From positions 1 to 64,000 of the forward strand of contig NW_026252108.1 of the NCBI RefSeq assembly GCF_025399195.1: a DNA stretch of 64,000 nt. The letters run 5' to 3'. This stretch comes from Umbelopsis ramanniana AG (lineage: Eukaryota; Mucoromycota; Umbelopsidomycetes; Umbelopsidales; Umbelopsidaceae). The notes beneath the pieces were generated by a model. That model saw nothing but the letters and a program-made list of their open reading frames with translations. It was not told the origin of the DNA and did no database searches. Positions 37,335 through 48,804 of this stretch are shown here, piece by piece. How positions within the stretch are numbered: position 1 is the first letter of the stretch; the number at the start of each line of letters is the position of its first letter. The translations under genes and the position numbers were made by a program.

Positions 37335-37475
37335 AATGTTGTAATTGCAATACCTGTGCTATCACCACAGTTTTCTCGGAATTTCTGCCCTGAACGCCTT
37401 TCAACACATGCAATTCCCGTCGTCACGTGGATGACACGCTCTTTGGCTTAGGCAGAGCAAATCGGACAACACACA
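37335..37475. promoter_or_regulatory. Divergent promoter of Lcb4 and Rai1 genes
   Basis: A 141-base spacer, the shortest divergent promoter in the window. No TATA box or known site is evident. Confidence 0.45.
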
Positions 37476-39052
37476 ATGGCATCACCACTGGGCAAACGAT
37501 CACAAAGAGACAGTGATGACTCCAGGAAGGCTCCACGTCTAGAAGAATTAGCGTCATTTCCCATTCACCCATTATCAAAGTATCATGGAAATTGTGCTGT
37601 ATATAAACAACCTGTAGAGCTACAGTCTTATAGCATCGATCATGAACGATCAGTTCATTTTGACGATCGCCAACTGGTAAACTATATCTCAAGGAAATAA
37701 TCGACCATGTATTTGGTGACTAAATCTTGTGTTGTTTGAAGAAATATTACTTGCCAGCCGACCTATCTGATGCGGATTTATCCGTTGGGTACGACGAATT
37801 TATCCAGCGCGACCCCGGATTGAAAGAACACATTGATACCCTGTTGGACGCCTTGACTATCGCACGTTCGAAAAACGAGGACCCGAATACAATAACAGCA
37901 GATATTGTATGAATTATACTGCTGCTGAAACATTATTTCATAAGAAAATACTGAATCGAGCGACGTTACACCTTTTGTAGGTTACATGGAGAGGCATTAT
38001 CACCAAATTACTATGTGTGCCATACGCAAAAGACCCTTTTGAGCTTGGCGCCACGTTATTTAATAACACTATCTACCTTGAGGAGCACGAAACAGAGTAT
38101 AAGCGGTCGCAAAACCAAGGTCAAAACGACCGACAGCAACTTATGGGATATTGGGGATACAAATTTGAAACCCTCTCCACAGTGTCTAAATTTCCGCCAG
38201 ATATGACAGAAGCAGATAAGGAAGAGATAAAAAGTCGAAAGGGTGCAAGTGCGAACACGAATGAGCAATATTGTACAGTTTTCAAAACCAAACTTGGCGA
38301 TAACACCTTGATTATGGGTGCTGAGGTTGATTGTACATCTGGTAAAGTGGAGGCCATCCCATATCATGCGTGATGGTATTGTCAAAACCGAAGACTGATA
38401 TTTTTTTTATCTTATCAAAAGCTCCAAAGCAATCTGACGTCAATCCCTTACCGAATTACCTGGAACTGAAAACGTCCAAGCTGATCGAATCAGGGCGTGA
38501 CAAACATATTTTCGAACGGTAGGTTCGAAAAACATTCGGTACAGTTTTAGCTTGGCCCTCATTGGTAGTTACTAATATCCAACTTTAGGCACAAAATGCT
38601 GAAGTTTTGGGCACAGTCTTTTCTTGTCGGTACGCCTGCAGTCATATGTGGATTTCGTGACAACGATGGCAATGTTCGCAAAATTCAAAAACTCAAGACG
38701 CTGGAGATGCCGCGCATGGTCCGCGGTCAACACGGCATGTGGGTAAGGACATGAAAGCCATGACGCATTAAGCTCTAAAATGAACAAAGGGATGAAGAAA
38801 TGCTCCTAAAGGCTAACGAACCAACCTTTTCAGGATGCCCGCGTATGTTTAAACTTCGCCGATCAATTTTTGAGCTGGCTTCAAAACATGATCACCATCG
38901 ACGATCCAGAGCATACATATACGATTACTTTTGAACACCCGTTCCAAGAAATCCGTATACGCAGTTCCGGGAAACAGAACGTTTTCCTGACCAAAAGGTA
39001 TATGGAAGGACAAACGAGTGACCAAATAGGAGGACCACGCGTTGGCGAATAA
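37476..39052 (+). CDS. rai1: Decapping nuclease Rai1/DXO family
   Basis: Removes incomplete or non-canonical 5' caps (pyrophosphohydrolase, decapping and, in some members, 5'-3' exonuclease activity). It partners the exonuclease Rat1 in yeast. Six exons give about 390 residues. Metal-binding motifs are visible: GYKFETL (motif II), MGAEVDC (E-x-D), LELKTSK (E-x-K) and CGFRD (G-phi-R). WRGIITKLL is the conserved N-terminal block before them. The exon 1-2 join is after DDRQL with an intron at about 37677-37740. The C terminus with TITFEHPFQEIRI is typical. Whether it binds Rat1 or acts alone like DXO cannot be told here. Confidence 0.92.
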
Positions 39053-40718
39053 GCAGGCAGAGGTTCTAGCGTTCTTGAGGCTAAGGCGCTGATCATGCCA
39101 ATGGAGTGGACCTGTGCTATATCTGCAAAGTATTCCTAATTACCAAGATGGAAAAATTGAATTTTACCCCTGACCAGCAGCGATGAAACGGTGACAGAGT
39201 CAGGATCATCAGCTATTGTCATCATCACAGCGATGATCAGTTTCATAAATTTACAAATTAAATCACAAATAGAAATGTCAAGTTTGATGTAAACCGTCTG
39301 CATAGGCTGTGAATATTTATTTTTATTTATTTATTTTTCTTGAAAATAGCCCATATCTGAGAACTCCATTAAGGATACCAGTTTTCGTCAATGTGAGATT
39401 GGTGGAAAATTCTAGCAGTTCAGTGCATGTAATTTGACAAATTGGACTTTTCGGAAGGGGTTCAGTCTGAAAAGGCCCTCGCCTACTGAGGATCAGCAAG
39501 CCACATTGGCTTGTTTGGTTCTAAAATTTCCGTCCAGTTAGCCGCCTACGTTGGACGGTCAAAACAAATGGGAGTATCGATGAAAGCAAGATCTCCTCTT
39601 AATGTCCTATGATGGTATTATAGCGTAAACATCAGCTTGTTTCTCACTCCTTTTATATTCCCAATGGCTTCTGGTCATAAATAATCATTCAAAGCCTGTT
39701 CCATGGCAGATTTTTTTTTCTTGCGCCCAGAGATCTTAAAACTACGGGGACCCTTCGGTGATACAGTGCAGTGTTTTCTTTTCGAACGAGCGTCAAATTT
39801 AAGTTTCCCTTTTCGTACTGCAAATCCGAAATGAGAAGCGTACCATGACTCAAACGTTCAAAAGTTTAAAAAAGCACTCTTCCTTTATTTCTAAAAATTA
39901 CTACAGATTCAGATGTTCGTTTTGCATTTGATAGTAAGCAAGAAGAGCCGCCTTGAAGGCATGGGGCATTACTTTATAATCAGCACGCATTGGGAAGCAC
40001 ATTCTGTAATAAAAAAAAATATGGCTCGAGCACACTTATACGATGTACTACATATTCTTGTGCGCTCTTGTACGAGATTTGGCGGCTATACTCACAAGGC
40101 CATCTAAACTTGGCAGTTGGGGCTGGGCCACGACACAGCCAAAATTTCAGGGATACAACAGAAGCTGGTATGTATACAAAAAGATATTTTGAGTTCTAAT
40201 GCGAGGGTGATGTCGTAATGAAGGGCTGGCATACAGATGCCGCAGAGGAAAAGTACATGACAGCCCATAAAAATTTCGAGGGTGTTTGTTTACAAGCATT
40301 GGGGTGAAAAGGACCAAAACAATTAAATTATGCTTGGCCATGGGTGTACAAACAGGCTGAATGCAGATATTGCAACACGTGCCCATGGCCATAGAAAGCT
40401 ATTCTGGTAGGCAAGGATGTCCACATTAACATTTTAAGGACCGGCATGCCAATGGTTACCGGTGTAGTGAAAGCGATGCCTTTTGTAGAACAGCTATTCT
40501 ACCAGATGATCGGGATAGACATTTAAGGCAGAGTTATCATGTTCGCATCCACACGCAGACACCGCGTGGAAAGGGTATGGACACTGTGCCGCAGACAATC
40601 GAACTGCCTTCCTCTGACACATGTATGCCTATTCAGGATAAGATGCACAAAAGCTGTGCGACCCTGTGCTCAGCATGACGCTACGAAAGTTGGCGCCTTT
40701 CTCGAAGGCAGACAAGCA
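39053..40718. other. Loose spacer with one basic open frame
   Basis: About 1.7 kb without a gene I can place. On the minus strand, 39675-39857 holds an open frame of 60 codons with no early ATG. It reads as a basic C-terminal exon (KLKFDARSKRKHCTV, then RSFKISGRKKKK, then MEQALNDYL and stop). No convincing upstream exon was found. The rest is AT-rich spacer and the promoter of the next gene. Confidence 0.4.
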
Positions 40719-40727
40719 TATAAATAT
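40719..40727 (+). promoter_or_regulatory. TATA box of the acidic orphan gene
   Basis: TATAAATAT lies 78 bases before the ATG at 40805. It is too close to the upstream in-frame ATG at 40736 for that codon to be in the transcript, so it decides the start. Confidence 0.5.
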
Positions 40728-40804
40728 CCCAAGTATTGTTTGATTCATTGCAATACATCCCTCTTTTTCACCAAACTCTCATCTCAATTCCCTTTCTGTT
40801 CAAA

Positions 40805-41227
40805 ATGGAATCATCAAAATCTCCCCTTCAATTCCAAAAAGGCATTGCATATGATCTCGAAAACGCAACAGCCACACTATCACTTTTACTACAGCCTATG
40901 GGTTACGACCTGTTCGAACAACCAGATCTGTGGACGGATGTTCCTGACTTAGAGGTTCCTCCTATAGACAGTTTTCTACCGGAACTCTCTGAAGACGATG
41001 AGGAAGACTACTACCAATATATACCTGAAGAAAATGAATGTTGTATCTGTGCCCTGTTGGAACCTGGTGTCTACTGTTTGACGCATTCTCAGTCACCAAC
41101 GGATTTCCAACTGGATGTGGTTCCCATCGACGTTTTTGACTGCGAGGATCCTCTGCTTGCTGATCGCCCTTTTGCTGATGACCTTAATATCTCCTTTCTC
41201 TCCAATTCTGACCTCCTTGAATTTTAA
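40805..41227 (+). CDS. Acidic orphan protein, 140 residues
   Basis: I do not recognise this protein. It is an intronless frame of 140 codons with a good TATA box 78 bases upstream, so expression is plausible. The sequence is strongly acidic, with Asp/Glu/Pro/Leu-rich stretches (LWTDVPDLEVPPID, ELSEDDEEDYYQYIPEE). In the middle is a small Cys cluster (ECCICALLEPGVYC). The C terminus ends in hydrophobic and acidic residues (ISFLSNSDLLEF). Alternating acidic and bulky hydrophobic residues resemble transcription activation segments, but that is only a resemblance. No signal peptide is present when 40805 is used; the upstream ATG at 40736 would add a hydrophobic stretch. Confidence 0.6.
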   Translation: MESSKSPLQFQKGIAYDLENATATLSLLLQPMGYDLFEQPDLWTDVPDLEVPPIDSFLPELSEDDEEDYYQYIPEENECCICALLEPGVYCLTHSQSPTDFQLDVVPIDVFDCEDPLLADRPFADDLNISFLSNSDLLEF

Positions 41228-42932
41228 AAGATACCACCCACGCTCTCGTTTTTTGTGTACAGTATATAAAATCATAACACTGCCCCCTTTTTGTTCATAT
41301 TCCCCCCTTTCTTTCACATCCTGTAATCTTTCATCATCCAACCTTCAGACCACATCATCTCATTTACCCCACCCACACACATTGTTAAATATAGATATAA
41401 TTTGCAGAAAATGAAGAAATTTGCGCTCATGCCATAAAAGTTTAAGCTCCGCATCAAATGGTTTGGACTCTGCAAAATGAAATGTGTTTGTCTTCCTCTG
41501 TAAATAATCTCATGAATTATTGTTGTTGGCGAACTACCGTCTTTCACGCTGATTTGTGAAAATAAATCACTCTGCCCCTTTGTTTCATGAATGTTAGTCT
41601 CCACATCATTAGATCAACTTTTATATATCTTATCTTCAGCAGCCCATCATTATGTCTTACATTTCATTATGCCAAATAGTAGCAATGGCATGCCTGAATA
41701 GAGAGAGTATGGGCTGGCTCTTGGGCGTTGATTTTCAACTCACACAATGAGAAATGCTTGCAACCATTATGCTCCTCCCTGGGTTAAAATATGAGATTGG
41801 TCAACCGTATAATTATCAAACTAATCGTGAGACATGATTAGAAGCCATTGCTGAGTTTTACTAAACTAGCTAGTTGGTATATTACAGTACAACAGCTTGA
41901 CTATATAACTTGTCCCATTTACAGAGTAAACAGAGTTCATGGCCTTGGACTAATGATGTTTTTCAACATCAAGTCAATAGTAATTGGTAAAAGAGCAGTA
42001 GTGGTCTGTATACTAATTGCTTTCCTTTTTTTTTTTTCAGCCCTTTACTCTGATTGCTGGAGCTATTTAGTTTACGCGAGTGTTCTATACGAACGAGATT
42101 AGCCCAGGGACATCCCTGATGTATTTAAGCCAGAGAAGGCTGAAGACCAGGAGAACCACGGAATTGCTGACTGATAAGGTCAAGCAACAAATGGCGATGG
42201 TTGAAAGGATGTATGAGGATCCGTCCCCAGTTGCACATAAGGCATTGGGGTTCGATCACATATCAAGGGCAACTTGATACGTGGCAGAAAACGGAAACCA
42301 CTGTAGGCTCATAGCACCGTTGAATCCATTCCAGAAGAGCATAGAAGCGGTCAAATCTTGCATCTTTTGTTGTGGCCAAGTGACGGGATCTCACTCACTC
42401 GAGGCGGTTGAAAGATCTTTGGGAGTTTCGAGTGCCTCAACTGCGAGTGTTTGGCATTTCAGACTGGTCGAGCTTGCCAAAGACGGGACACACAAGCTTC
42501 TCTGCCAATGCTCTTGCTGACCTATCAGCCAAATAGATGGTCAGGCCCTTTTTTCGCGTTGCGCTTTACATAGCTTTATAAAAAAATGAAATTCGTATCG
42601 GCATCCAGTAAAATGGTTTACTTTGGCTTACTTGTGATAAGGTTCTACCTGAGCTTGCTGCAAAACTATCAATGGTACATGTAATACACCGACGGCGCGC
42701 TTGTGGAATCAACGGCGTTCTCCTGTACTGTACTACTATTAAAAGTAGTACAGTTACTACCGCCAGTGCCGCCAAAATTGGAGCCCGATCGAAACTCACT
42801 TATGATCTTCTTCTCACTTTCCAACGTCTTGATCCTTTCTTTTTGTTCTTCTTCTCTTTTCTCAATATTCAAACTCACACTCCGAGCGAAAGCGCTTGAG
42901 CTCAACACAGTGTACATTATAACCATCGAGCC
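41228..42932. other. Loose spacer
   Basis: About 1.7 kb. The first 400 bases are the T/C-rich 3' region of the acidic orphan. From 42080 to 42530 several frames are longer and more polar than background but switch frame and hit stops. They match no family I know, so they may be remnants of an old gene or element. No terminal repeats were seen. Confidence 0.4.
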
Positions 42933-43439
42933 ATGATCATCAAAAATTTTCGGTACCACAAAATCAAGCATGGGGAATACGACTTTAATTGCACGTATGC
43001 GGAGAGAAAGCATCGTATCAATATGATGATAATAAACAATACCGACAGGACATTGCGTTTTCATTATCGAAACAGCCATACGGAAGATATGGTGGTGATT
43101 AAGCTTGATCGATATTTCACGAAAGAGTTTGAATCACGCCCGAGGAGCACCATGCTTTTCAAATTGCCCAAGGCAACGAATTCTTCCTGGACATTGCATT
43201 GCCGGACACTAGACTCTTTCACCAGGCGCAAAATTGTCGGGGTCTATGCCCAGCCTATGCATCACCCATCGCTAGAAGAGGATCATGAAATGATCAAGAT
43301 GTACATTCTGCTCAATAAGGTAGCTAAAGAAATGAAGCCAAAAATCGCTTTTGATGTAAATGATGTAGATTCAAGAATAATCACTGAACACGACAAGAAG
43401 ATGATTCGAACATATTTGAAAAATAATAATCCAGTCTAA
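42933..43439 (+). CDS. Orphan protein, 168 residues
   Basis: I do not recognise this protein. It is a single open frame of 168 codons with ordinary composition. It is rich in charged and aromatic residues, with predicted alternating strands in the first half (NFRYHKIKHGEYDFNC, RINMMIINNTDRTLRFHY) and helices in the second (HEMIKMYILLNKVAKEMKP). There is no signal peptide, membrane segment or known motif. A competing minus-strand frame overlaps its first 150 bases (42669-43079), with a hydrophobic and a coiled-coil part. Composition and length favour the plus-strand gene. Confidence is limited because no upstream exon or promoter element is evident. Confidence 0.5.
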   Translation: MIIKNFRYHKIKHGEYDFNCTYAERKHRINMMIINNTDRTLRFHYRNSHTEDMVVIKLDRYFTKEFESRPRSTMLFKLPKATNSSWTLHCRTLDSFTRRKIVGVYAQPMHHPSLEEDHEMIKMYILLNKVAKEMKPKIAFDVNDVDSRIITEHDKKMIRTYLKNNNPV

Positions 43440-43910
43440 CAGAGTTTAGAAAGTTCTTGATGGATGCCATGCATTTTAGAATTGGCCTTCTGTTGTTTCA
43501 TTATAATTTGTTTTGACCTTGCGTTCTTAAGATCACTGATCGTTTGTTGCGCAGCCTTAGTCATAATTATAAATTTTTAAAAATATGGCATTCTATTTAA
43601 TGTCGGCGATCTGTACCACGTTTAGTCATGTTCTTGAATACAAAGGGAGTACTATAGTGACACATTGTTCTGAATTGCACAAAGCGGTAAGGACGAAACA
43701 ATACAGCCAGCCGCAACCACATGCAGGTAAAACTACGAATTGATACTTAATGGTAAGGCGAAATATGTTTTCGTAACAGCTATTTAACAGCTATTTATTG
43801 TTTTCTTGTTTTCTACTTACAAAGTCAAAATTGCTAAAGGCTAAATTATTTACGAACCATCAAATAAATATTTTGGCTTGGTATATTTTTAATAACATAA
43901 TTTTTTGAAA
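43440..43910. other. Convergent 3' spacer
   Basis: About 470 bases, very AT-rich, with a short direct repeat of AACAGCTATTTA near 43780-43800. No gene seen. Confidence 0.5.
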
Positions 43911-46900
43911 TCAGGACGTTGCTGACCGCTGTGAAGGTGGTTTGATAGCTGAGCCTCCTTTCATCATAACTCCAGAGCGATTAGTCGATGAACTAGCCTT
44001 TCTCTCTGGCTGTACCGGTTTACTGATGATGTCCGGTTGTTTATCGTCGACGACTTGATTAGATGTTGCTGATTGTTTTGCTTCTCGCCATTGGCGCCAA
44101 CCTTCGTAATCTATCAAGGCTTGCATACATCCCCATTCTGTGATCTTTCGGTCCAACCATTCCATGCTTACAGGTTTGGTCAAAAAGTCATTGCAACCAG
44201 CTGCCAGGGCTTCTTGACGATCACTATCAAGAGAAGAGGCTGTCAAAGCTACTATGATGACAGGTGATCGGAATTCCGTTGCTTTTTCTTCCATGGAACC
44301 CAGTGTATCGAAAGACAGAGACCGTGGCACCTCTCTATGAAGGCTTTGTTGCATTTGCTGCAACTTGTTTTCCTTCTCCACTGCTCGAATTTTCTTGGTA
44401 CAAGTAATACCATCCATGACTGGCAGTTGAATGTCCATCTACAAAAGTTTTACACGTGTCAATACAGATTTCGCTTTTTTCAGGTGCAGCTAATGGACAC
44501 TTCTAATCTATCACTTTGATCTGATACTAACCAGAATAAGATGGAAGGCTCCTTGAGACCACTTGTCAAATGCCTCTTGGCCATTACTTGCAACCTCGTA
44601 CTTGATGCCATGATTTTTCATCCATTTCGACAAAATCACTTGGTTAATGATATTATCTGTGGACAAAACAAGTTAGGAACATACTAAACTTTTTTTGGTG
44701 ATCCCATATAATGCTATGGCCGTAGTAAATGATGTGCACATACCTTCAACGATAAGAACCTGAATGGAAGGACTGACAGACTTGTTCAAAGAAAGCTTCT
44801 TCTTTCGTTTGAGCGATGCTCTTCGTAATGTCGCCTTGTCCGGCAACTTTGGAGGCTGCAATTGATCAGGTGCTTGCTTTTGATAATCTACTTGCATATC
44901 ACCTGTCAAATGGGGAGTAGGAAGTGGACCGTCTACTGGGGGCATTGCATCTCCCAGTTTGTCATCCAAATCTGGAGTCGTATTCCTACTGTGTGTAGTA
45001 TCCGTTACGATGGTAATAGGACTAGTTCCGCTTTTGCACGTTGAAGTATCCGATACCTTGGAGGATAGATCATCTCCAACGGCCATATGGGCAGGTGAGC
45101 CACCATTAAGGAACTCATTTGAGTTCGTATACGGAGTCCTCGTCTTTGGTATACCAGAGGCGTTGTAATCGGCTGACGTTTCATTCGGATGAGGTGCTTC
45201 GAGGAACTTGTCTTGTTTGGTGGGGCTCTGTGCTTTGGGTGATAGCTGTGATTTCTTTGTAGGATTCTTGGTCCTTGGAAGCGAATGTGGAGTACGATTT
45301 CCAGGTACAAACAGCATCCCTTCGTCAACTACCATTCCAGCAGGAGAGGCATGGTTTTTGAGAGAATTACCCATGGACGGGTGTAACGTAGAATATGAAG
45401 GAGAGAAATAGTGCCCAGTCTCGGTATCCCTTGCCAACGGGCTGTCTATGCCACGCTCATGTTTTCTTCCATTTGAATCTACCATGATGTACCCATCTCC
45501 ATGGGGTGTAGGTGGTGACATATGTTCCTGATAATTAGACTGGCTACTATATGATGAATTTGAAGTCAATGGGCTGGTGGGCAGAGAAGCAATTGGAGTG
45601 AATTGAGGATCGACCGATTTCTTGTTCCAGGCTGTGAATAAAGCTGTGAGAATTCTTCTTGGGCAAGCTGGTTTTGGAACGGCTACTATGTGTGCAAGAG
45701 CATAGGATTGCTTTGACCATGGGTTGACGTTTGACATCATGATCTCTCTCACTTGCTTATAATTTTTCAATGAAGTGAAAAATATAATGGTAGATTGAGG
45801 TGAAATTTCAGGATAGCGGATGTCAAGCCTGCCATTGAACCCACCCTTCGTACGACGATTACTTGTGCGAGGTCGAATGGATGCGTCCGACGCTACAGCT
45901 GCCTGTCGATTCATAATCTGTCTCTTCAGAGTGGGGATGTCATCGTCTATGATGATGAATTTAGCATCTGTGGTGTCGTATCGTTCATTTTCTGTCGTGG
46001 CCGGGCTTGTGTATGGGCTGCCTGGAGACACTGGAAATGGTGCTTGATGTGGATAGCTGACGCTGGTAGTAGGTGGGCTTGACACCGCATCTTTAAGAGT
46101 CCTGTCGCTTCCCACGCTATCTAACTGTTGACGTAATTCATTTATGGAAAAATGTGTGATGTTCATACTCCAATTCGTCAGACAATTCGTCAGGTGTTTA
46201 GCGAAATGGCTATTCTCCATAGCATAAAGAGCTATTTTCATGTCTTTGAGAAGTTCATAAAAATTCTCCAAGGCGTGGTAGCCTTCGCTGTCACCATCTA
46301 AGTTGGATAGATCGGTAGGGACGGGATAGGCGTTATCTTCTGACCTTTGTGGTGCCTCAAAGAAAATTTCCACTGCCTGCCTTCCTTCCTCAGCAGATCC
46401 TGCTACCTCAACAGTTCCTCTCAACAGCTCGATTTGATTAGGAAGAAAGTCTGACTTGCAAATTTCTTCGACCTTCGCCTGACTTTCAGCACAAGGAATG
46501 AGAGCAATTTCGATGTCTATGCCCAATGTTCCAGAATCATCACCGCTTTGAGACTTTACATCTTCCGAAGAACTGTCTAGATTTCTGATATTTAGCGTCA
46601 TTTCGATTGTGGAACCGACCGTTGCTTTGTTCAATAATGTTGTAAGGACCTAGTTCATTTAACAGTAAGAAAATAGTGTAGCAATGCTTACTGTGCAGAG
46701 TTCAATACTTACCCTGATCAAACCATGTCGCAGAAATCCTGGATTACTTTTAATGCATATACTTTTCCACTCACTGTCGGTGAAATAAATAACCATTGCT
46801 ACGTCTAGTGAGGCACATATACCCTCCATGGCATCGCCAACGGACTGTAATAACTCGCATAGATCAAAATTACTGGTTTGAATCTTTTCTGGTGGAAGGC

Positions 46901-47861
46901 TGGAGGAGGGCTTTTGCAAGCATGACGAGATGTGTATTATTTCTTTCATAGCAGTATTGATAGCCAAAGTAGAAGCTATTGGCATAGCAATAGAGCAAGA
47001 GCTCAGATATTCTTGAGATGCAGTTGGTATGGAAGTTGGCGCATATTGTTCTATGATGGATGTGACCATATGTGCAACGTCATGTATCTCTTGGCTGGCG
47101 ATTTCGAGATGCGGTGGCATGTCGTTTAGCTGGATCTCGGAGGATGGAGAGTAGTCTCCACTTTGTATGATGCTTTCAAGACTGATCAAAAGTTGGATGA
47201 CTGGAAGCAGAATTGTAGATGAAAATTGTAGAAATGGAAATGTTGCATAACTGAATAAAGGTCGCTGAAAGTCTCCTGCGCTAACCCAACAAATGATAAT
47301 GGAAAATGTCGAAAGAAGAATATGAGAAAGGCATTGTAAGCCAGCTATAATAATAGAGAGGGTTCGCAATTCTTGTAGAAGTGACCTCAGGTCGCGGTGG
47401 GTTTTGAGCAAGTTAAACCAAGCCAATGCGCAGCAAAGGTAAAAAAGGTTCCAAGAGGTAATATCGTACCTCAGATTGCTGGATTTGTTGTTCAGTAGTG
47501 GGACATACCAAGAGACGATAATGGCAGCAGTTGGGGCAGCGATATTACACAAAATGATAAGCCGTGTCCATTTTTCCACGATCAATTGAAGATCTTGGTA
47601 CTTTCTTGATGATTCTCGGTCATCATTTTCACCCAAATACAAGGCTACTCCGTTAATTGGTTGCTGCAGGTGGTCATCACTATCGAACGACTGAGTGGTG
47701 GCTTTCAGTCGGCTTGTCCATATGTCTTCAAGCTCCGAAACCCTTGAGTTTATTACTGGTTCCTCGTCTTGCAAGTTTGGCCGAGGCTTCTGTATTGACA
47801 TATCTATAGGGATTTCGAACTTCACGTTAAATGACTGCTTATTTTTTTCGTATTCATACAT
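43911..47861 (-). CDS. ssk1: Ssk1-type response regulator with membrane and degenerate histidine-kinase modules
   Basis: The C-terminal receiver is Ssk1/Mcs4-like (VLIVEDNIINQVILSKW, FHLILMDIQLPVMDG with the phosphoacceptor Asp, LTKPVS). It should relay a phosphate state from a phosphotransfer protein to the stress MAPKKK. Four exons: about 46690-47861, 44745-46650, a short one to about 44533, and the last to 43911. The N-terminal exon has about four membrane segments (near 47490-47560, 47390-47450, 47280-47360, 47170-47270). A DHp-like helix follows (IASQEIHDVAHM) with Gln where the phosphoacceptor His would be. Next is an ATPase-like region (NPGFLRHGLIRVLTTLLNKA, then LLRGTVEVAGSAEEG) without the usual N-box Asn. 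A first receiver-like region (FIIIDDDIPTLK, TIIFFTSL, AVPKPACPRR) also lacks intact acidic residues. The intron near 46690 keeps frame. Confidence 0.85.
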
Positions 47862-48804
47862 GGTACGTATGGAATTGTGAAATTACTAACGAATGAAAGG
47901 GGTGAGAGGAGATCCTGACGAAGCCGGTATATCGATATGCTGGCGTTTATCAGCAACGTCAGGTTTGAGTATATATGGGTAGCTACTTGGTCCCTCACAG
48001 AGATCTACGCAATCGAACAAGAGAAATCGTGGAAATGAGAAGAAAAAAAGAAGAAAATAGGTTTTTAATTTCTGAAACGAGCTAGAACCAGCCCTTCAAT
48101 AAAAACGCTGGAGCTTGTTCCTGACGCTGAAATCTGATGTCATTATTGCACGTCTTTGAAATATGGTTATTTCCAAATTTGCACCAAAGCTTTTTTTTTG
48201 TTCGCAACTTGTAAAGAATTTCAATCTCATCGCAGGCTTACCAGGACTTCGGTGATGAATTGAAGAAATCATTTATGTATTGATTTTAAGGGTAATTGTA
48301 TTGTTTATGTTGCACTCGGGTACCGATGGAACCGAGTAAGCTGAAATTTAGGAACATGTATTGCGAAAGTCTTTTGGTAAGGGGGTGGCGTAAGGCTAGC
48401 CGTCCAGCTGTCACCAGCCTTAACCCACGCTTTTTAACTTTAAAGGTAAACTAACGCCATTCACCCTTCGTATTGTATAATTGGATTCCATGTTGAGAAA
48501 GCAATATAGAACGGACGAAAAAATGCGTTTCTGAATGAGAAACTTGAAGTTGCAGGTTTTAAGAAAGAATAAAAGAAAATGATGATATAATGTCAGTAGT
48601 CACTGATCGCCGCCATTGAGTCACAAGGGTGGGCCATGAACAACAACAAGGGAAAATAAAAAAATAATACACAATGGTGGTCAGATTATCACAGCTAACA
48701 TGACCTCTTCAGATTAAGGGGAGGAACAAGGAAGGAATCGTGCGGTTGAACGAGATAACGCTGGTGCGAAAAAAAAAATTCACAATATACGCTGTAGATC
48801 AGGT
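47862..48804. other. Spacer between the Ssk1-type promoter and Snf7 3' end
   Basis: About 940 bases. It holds the upstream region of the minus-strand Ssk1-type gene and the 3' region of Snf7, with purine-rich runs near 48030-48060. No gene seen. Confidence 0.5.

Noticed and set aside
42249-42270. A GGGTTCGATCA box that looks like a tRNA T loop
   Set aside because: No A box upstream at the right distance and no acceptor stem.
42080-42530. Polar open frames that suggest an old gene or mobile element
   Set aside because: They switch frame, contain stops, match no family I know, and have no terminal repeats; the evidence is too weak to name anything.
46659-47861. A separate 400-codon membrane-protein gene
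   Set aside because: The frame runs into a good GTAAGT donor at the end of the conserved LIR and continues across the intron into VLTTLLNKA of the Ssk1-type exon, so it is the N-terminal part of that gene.
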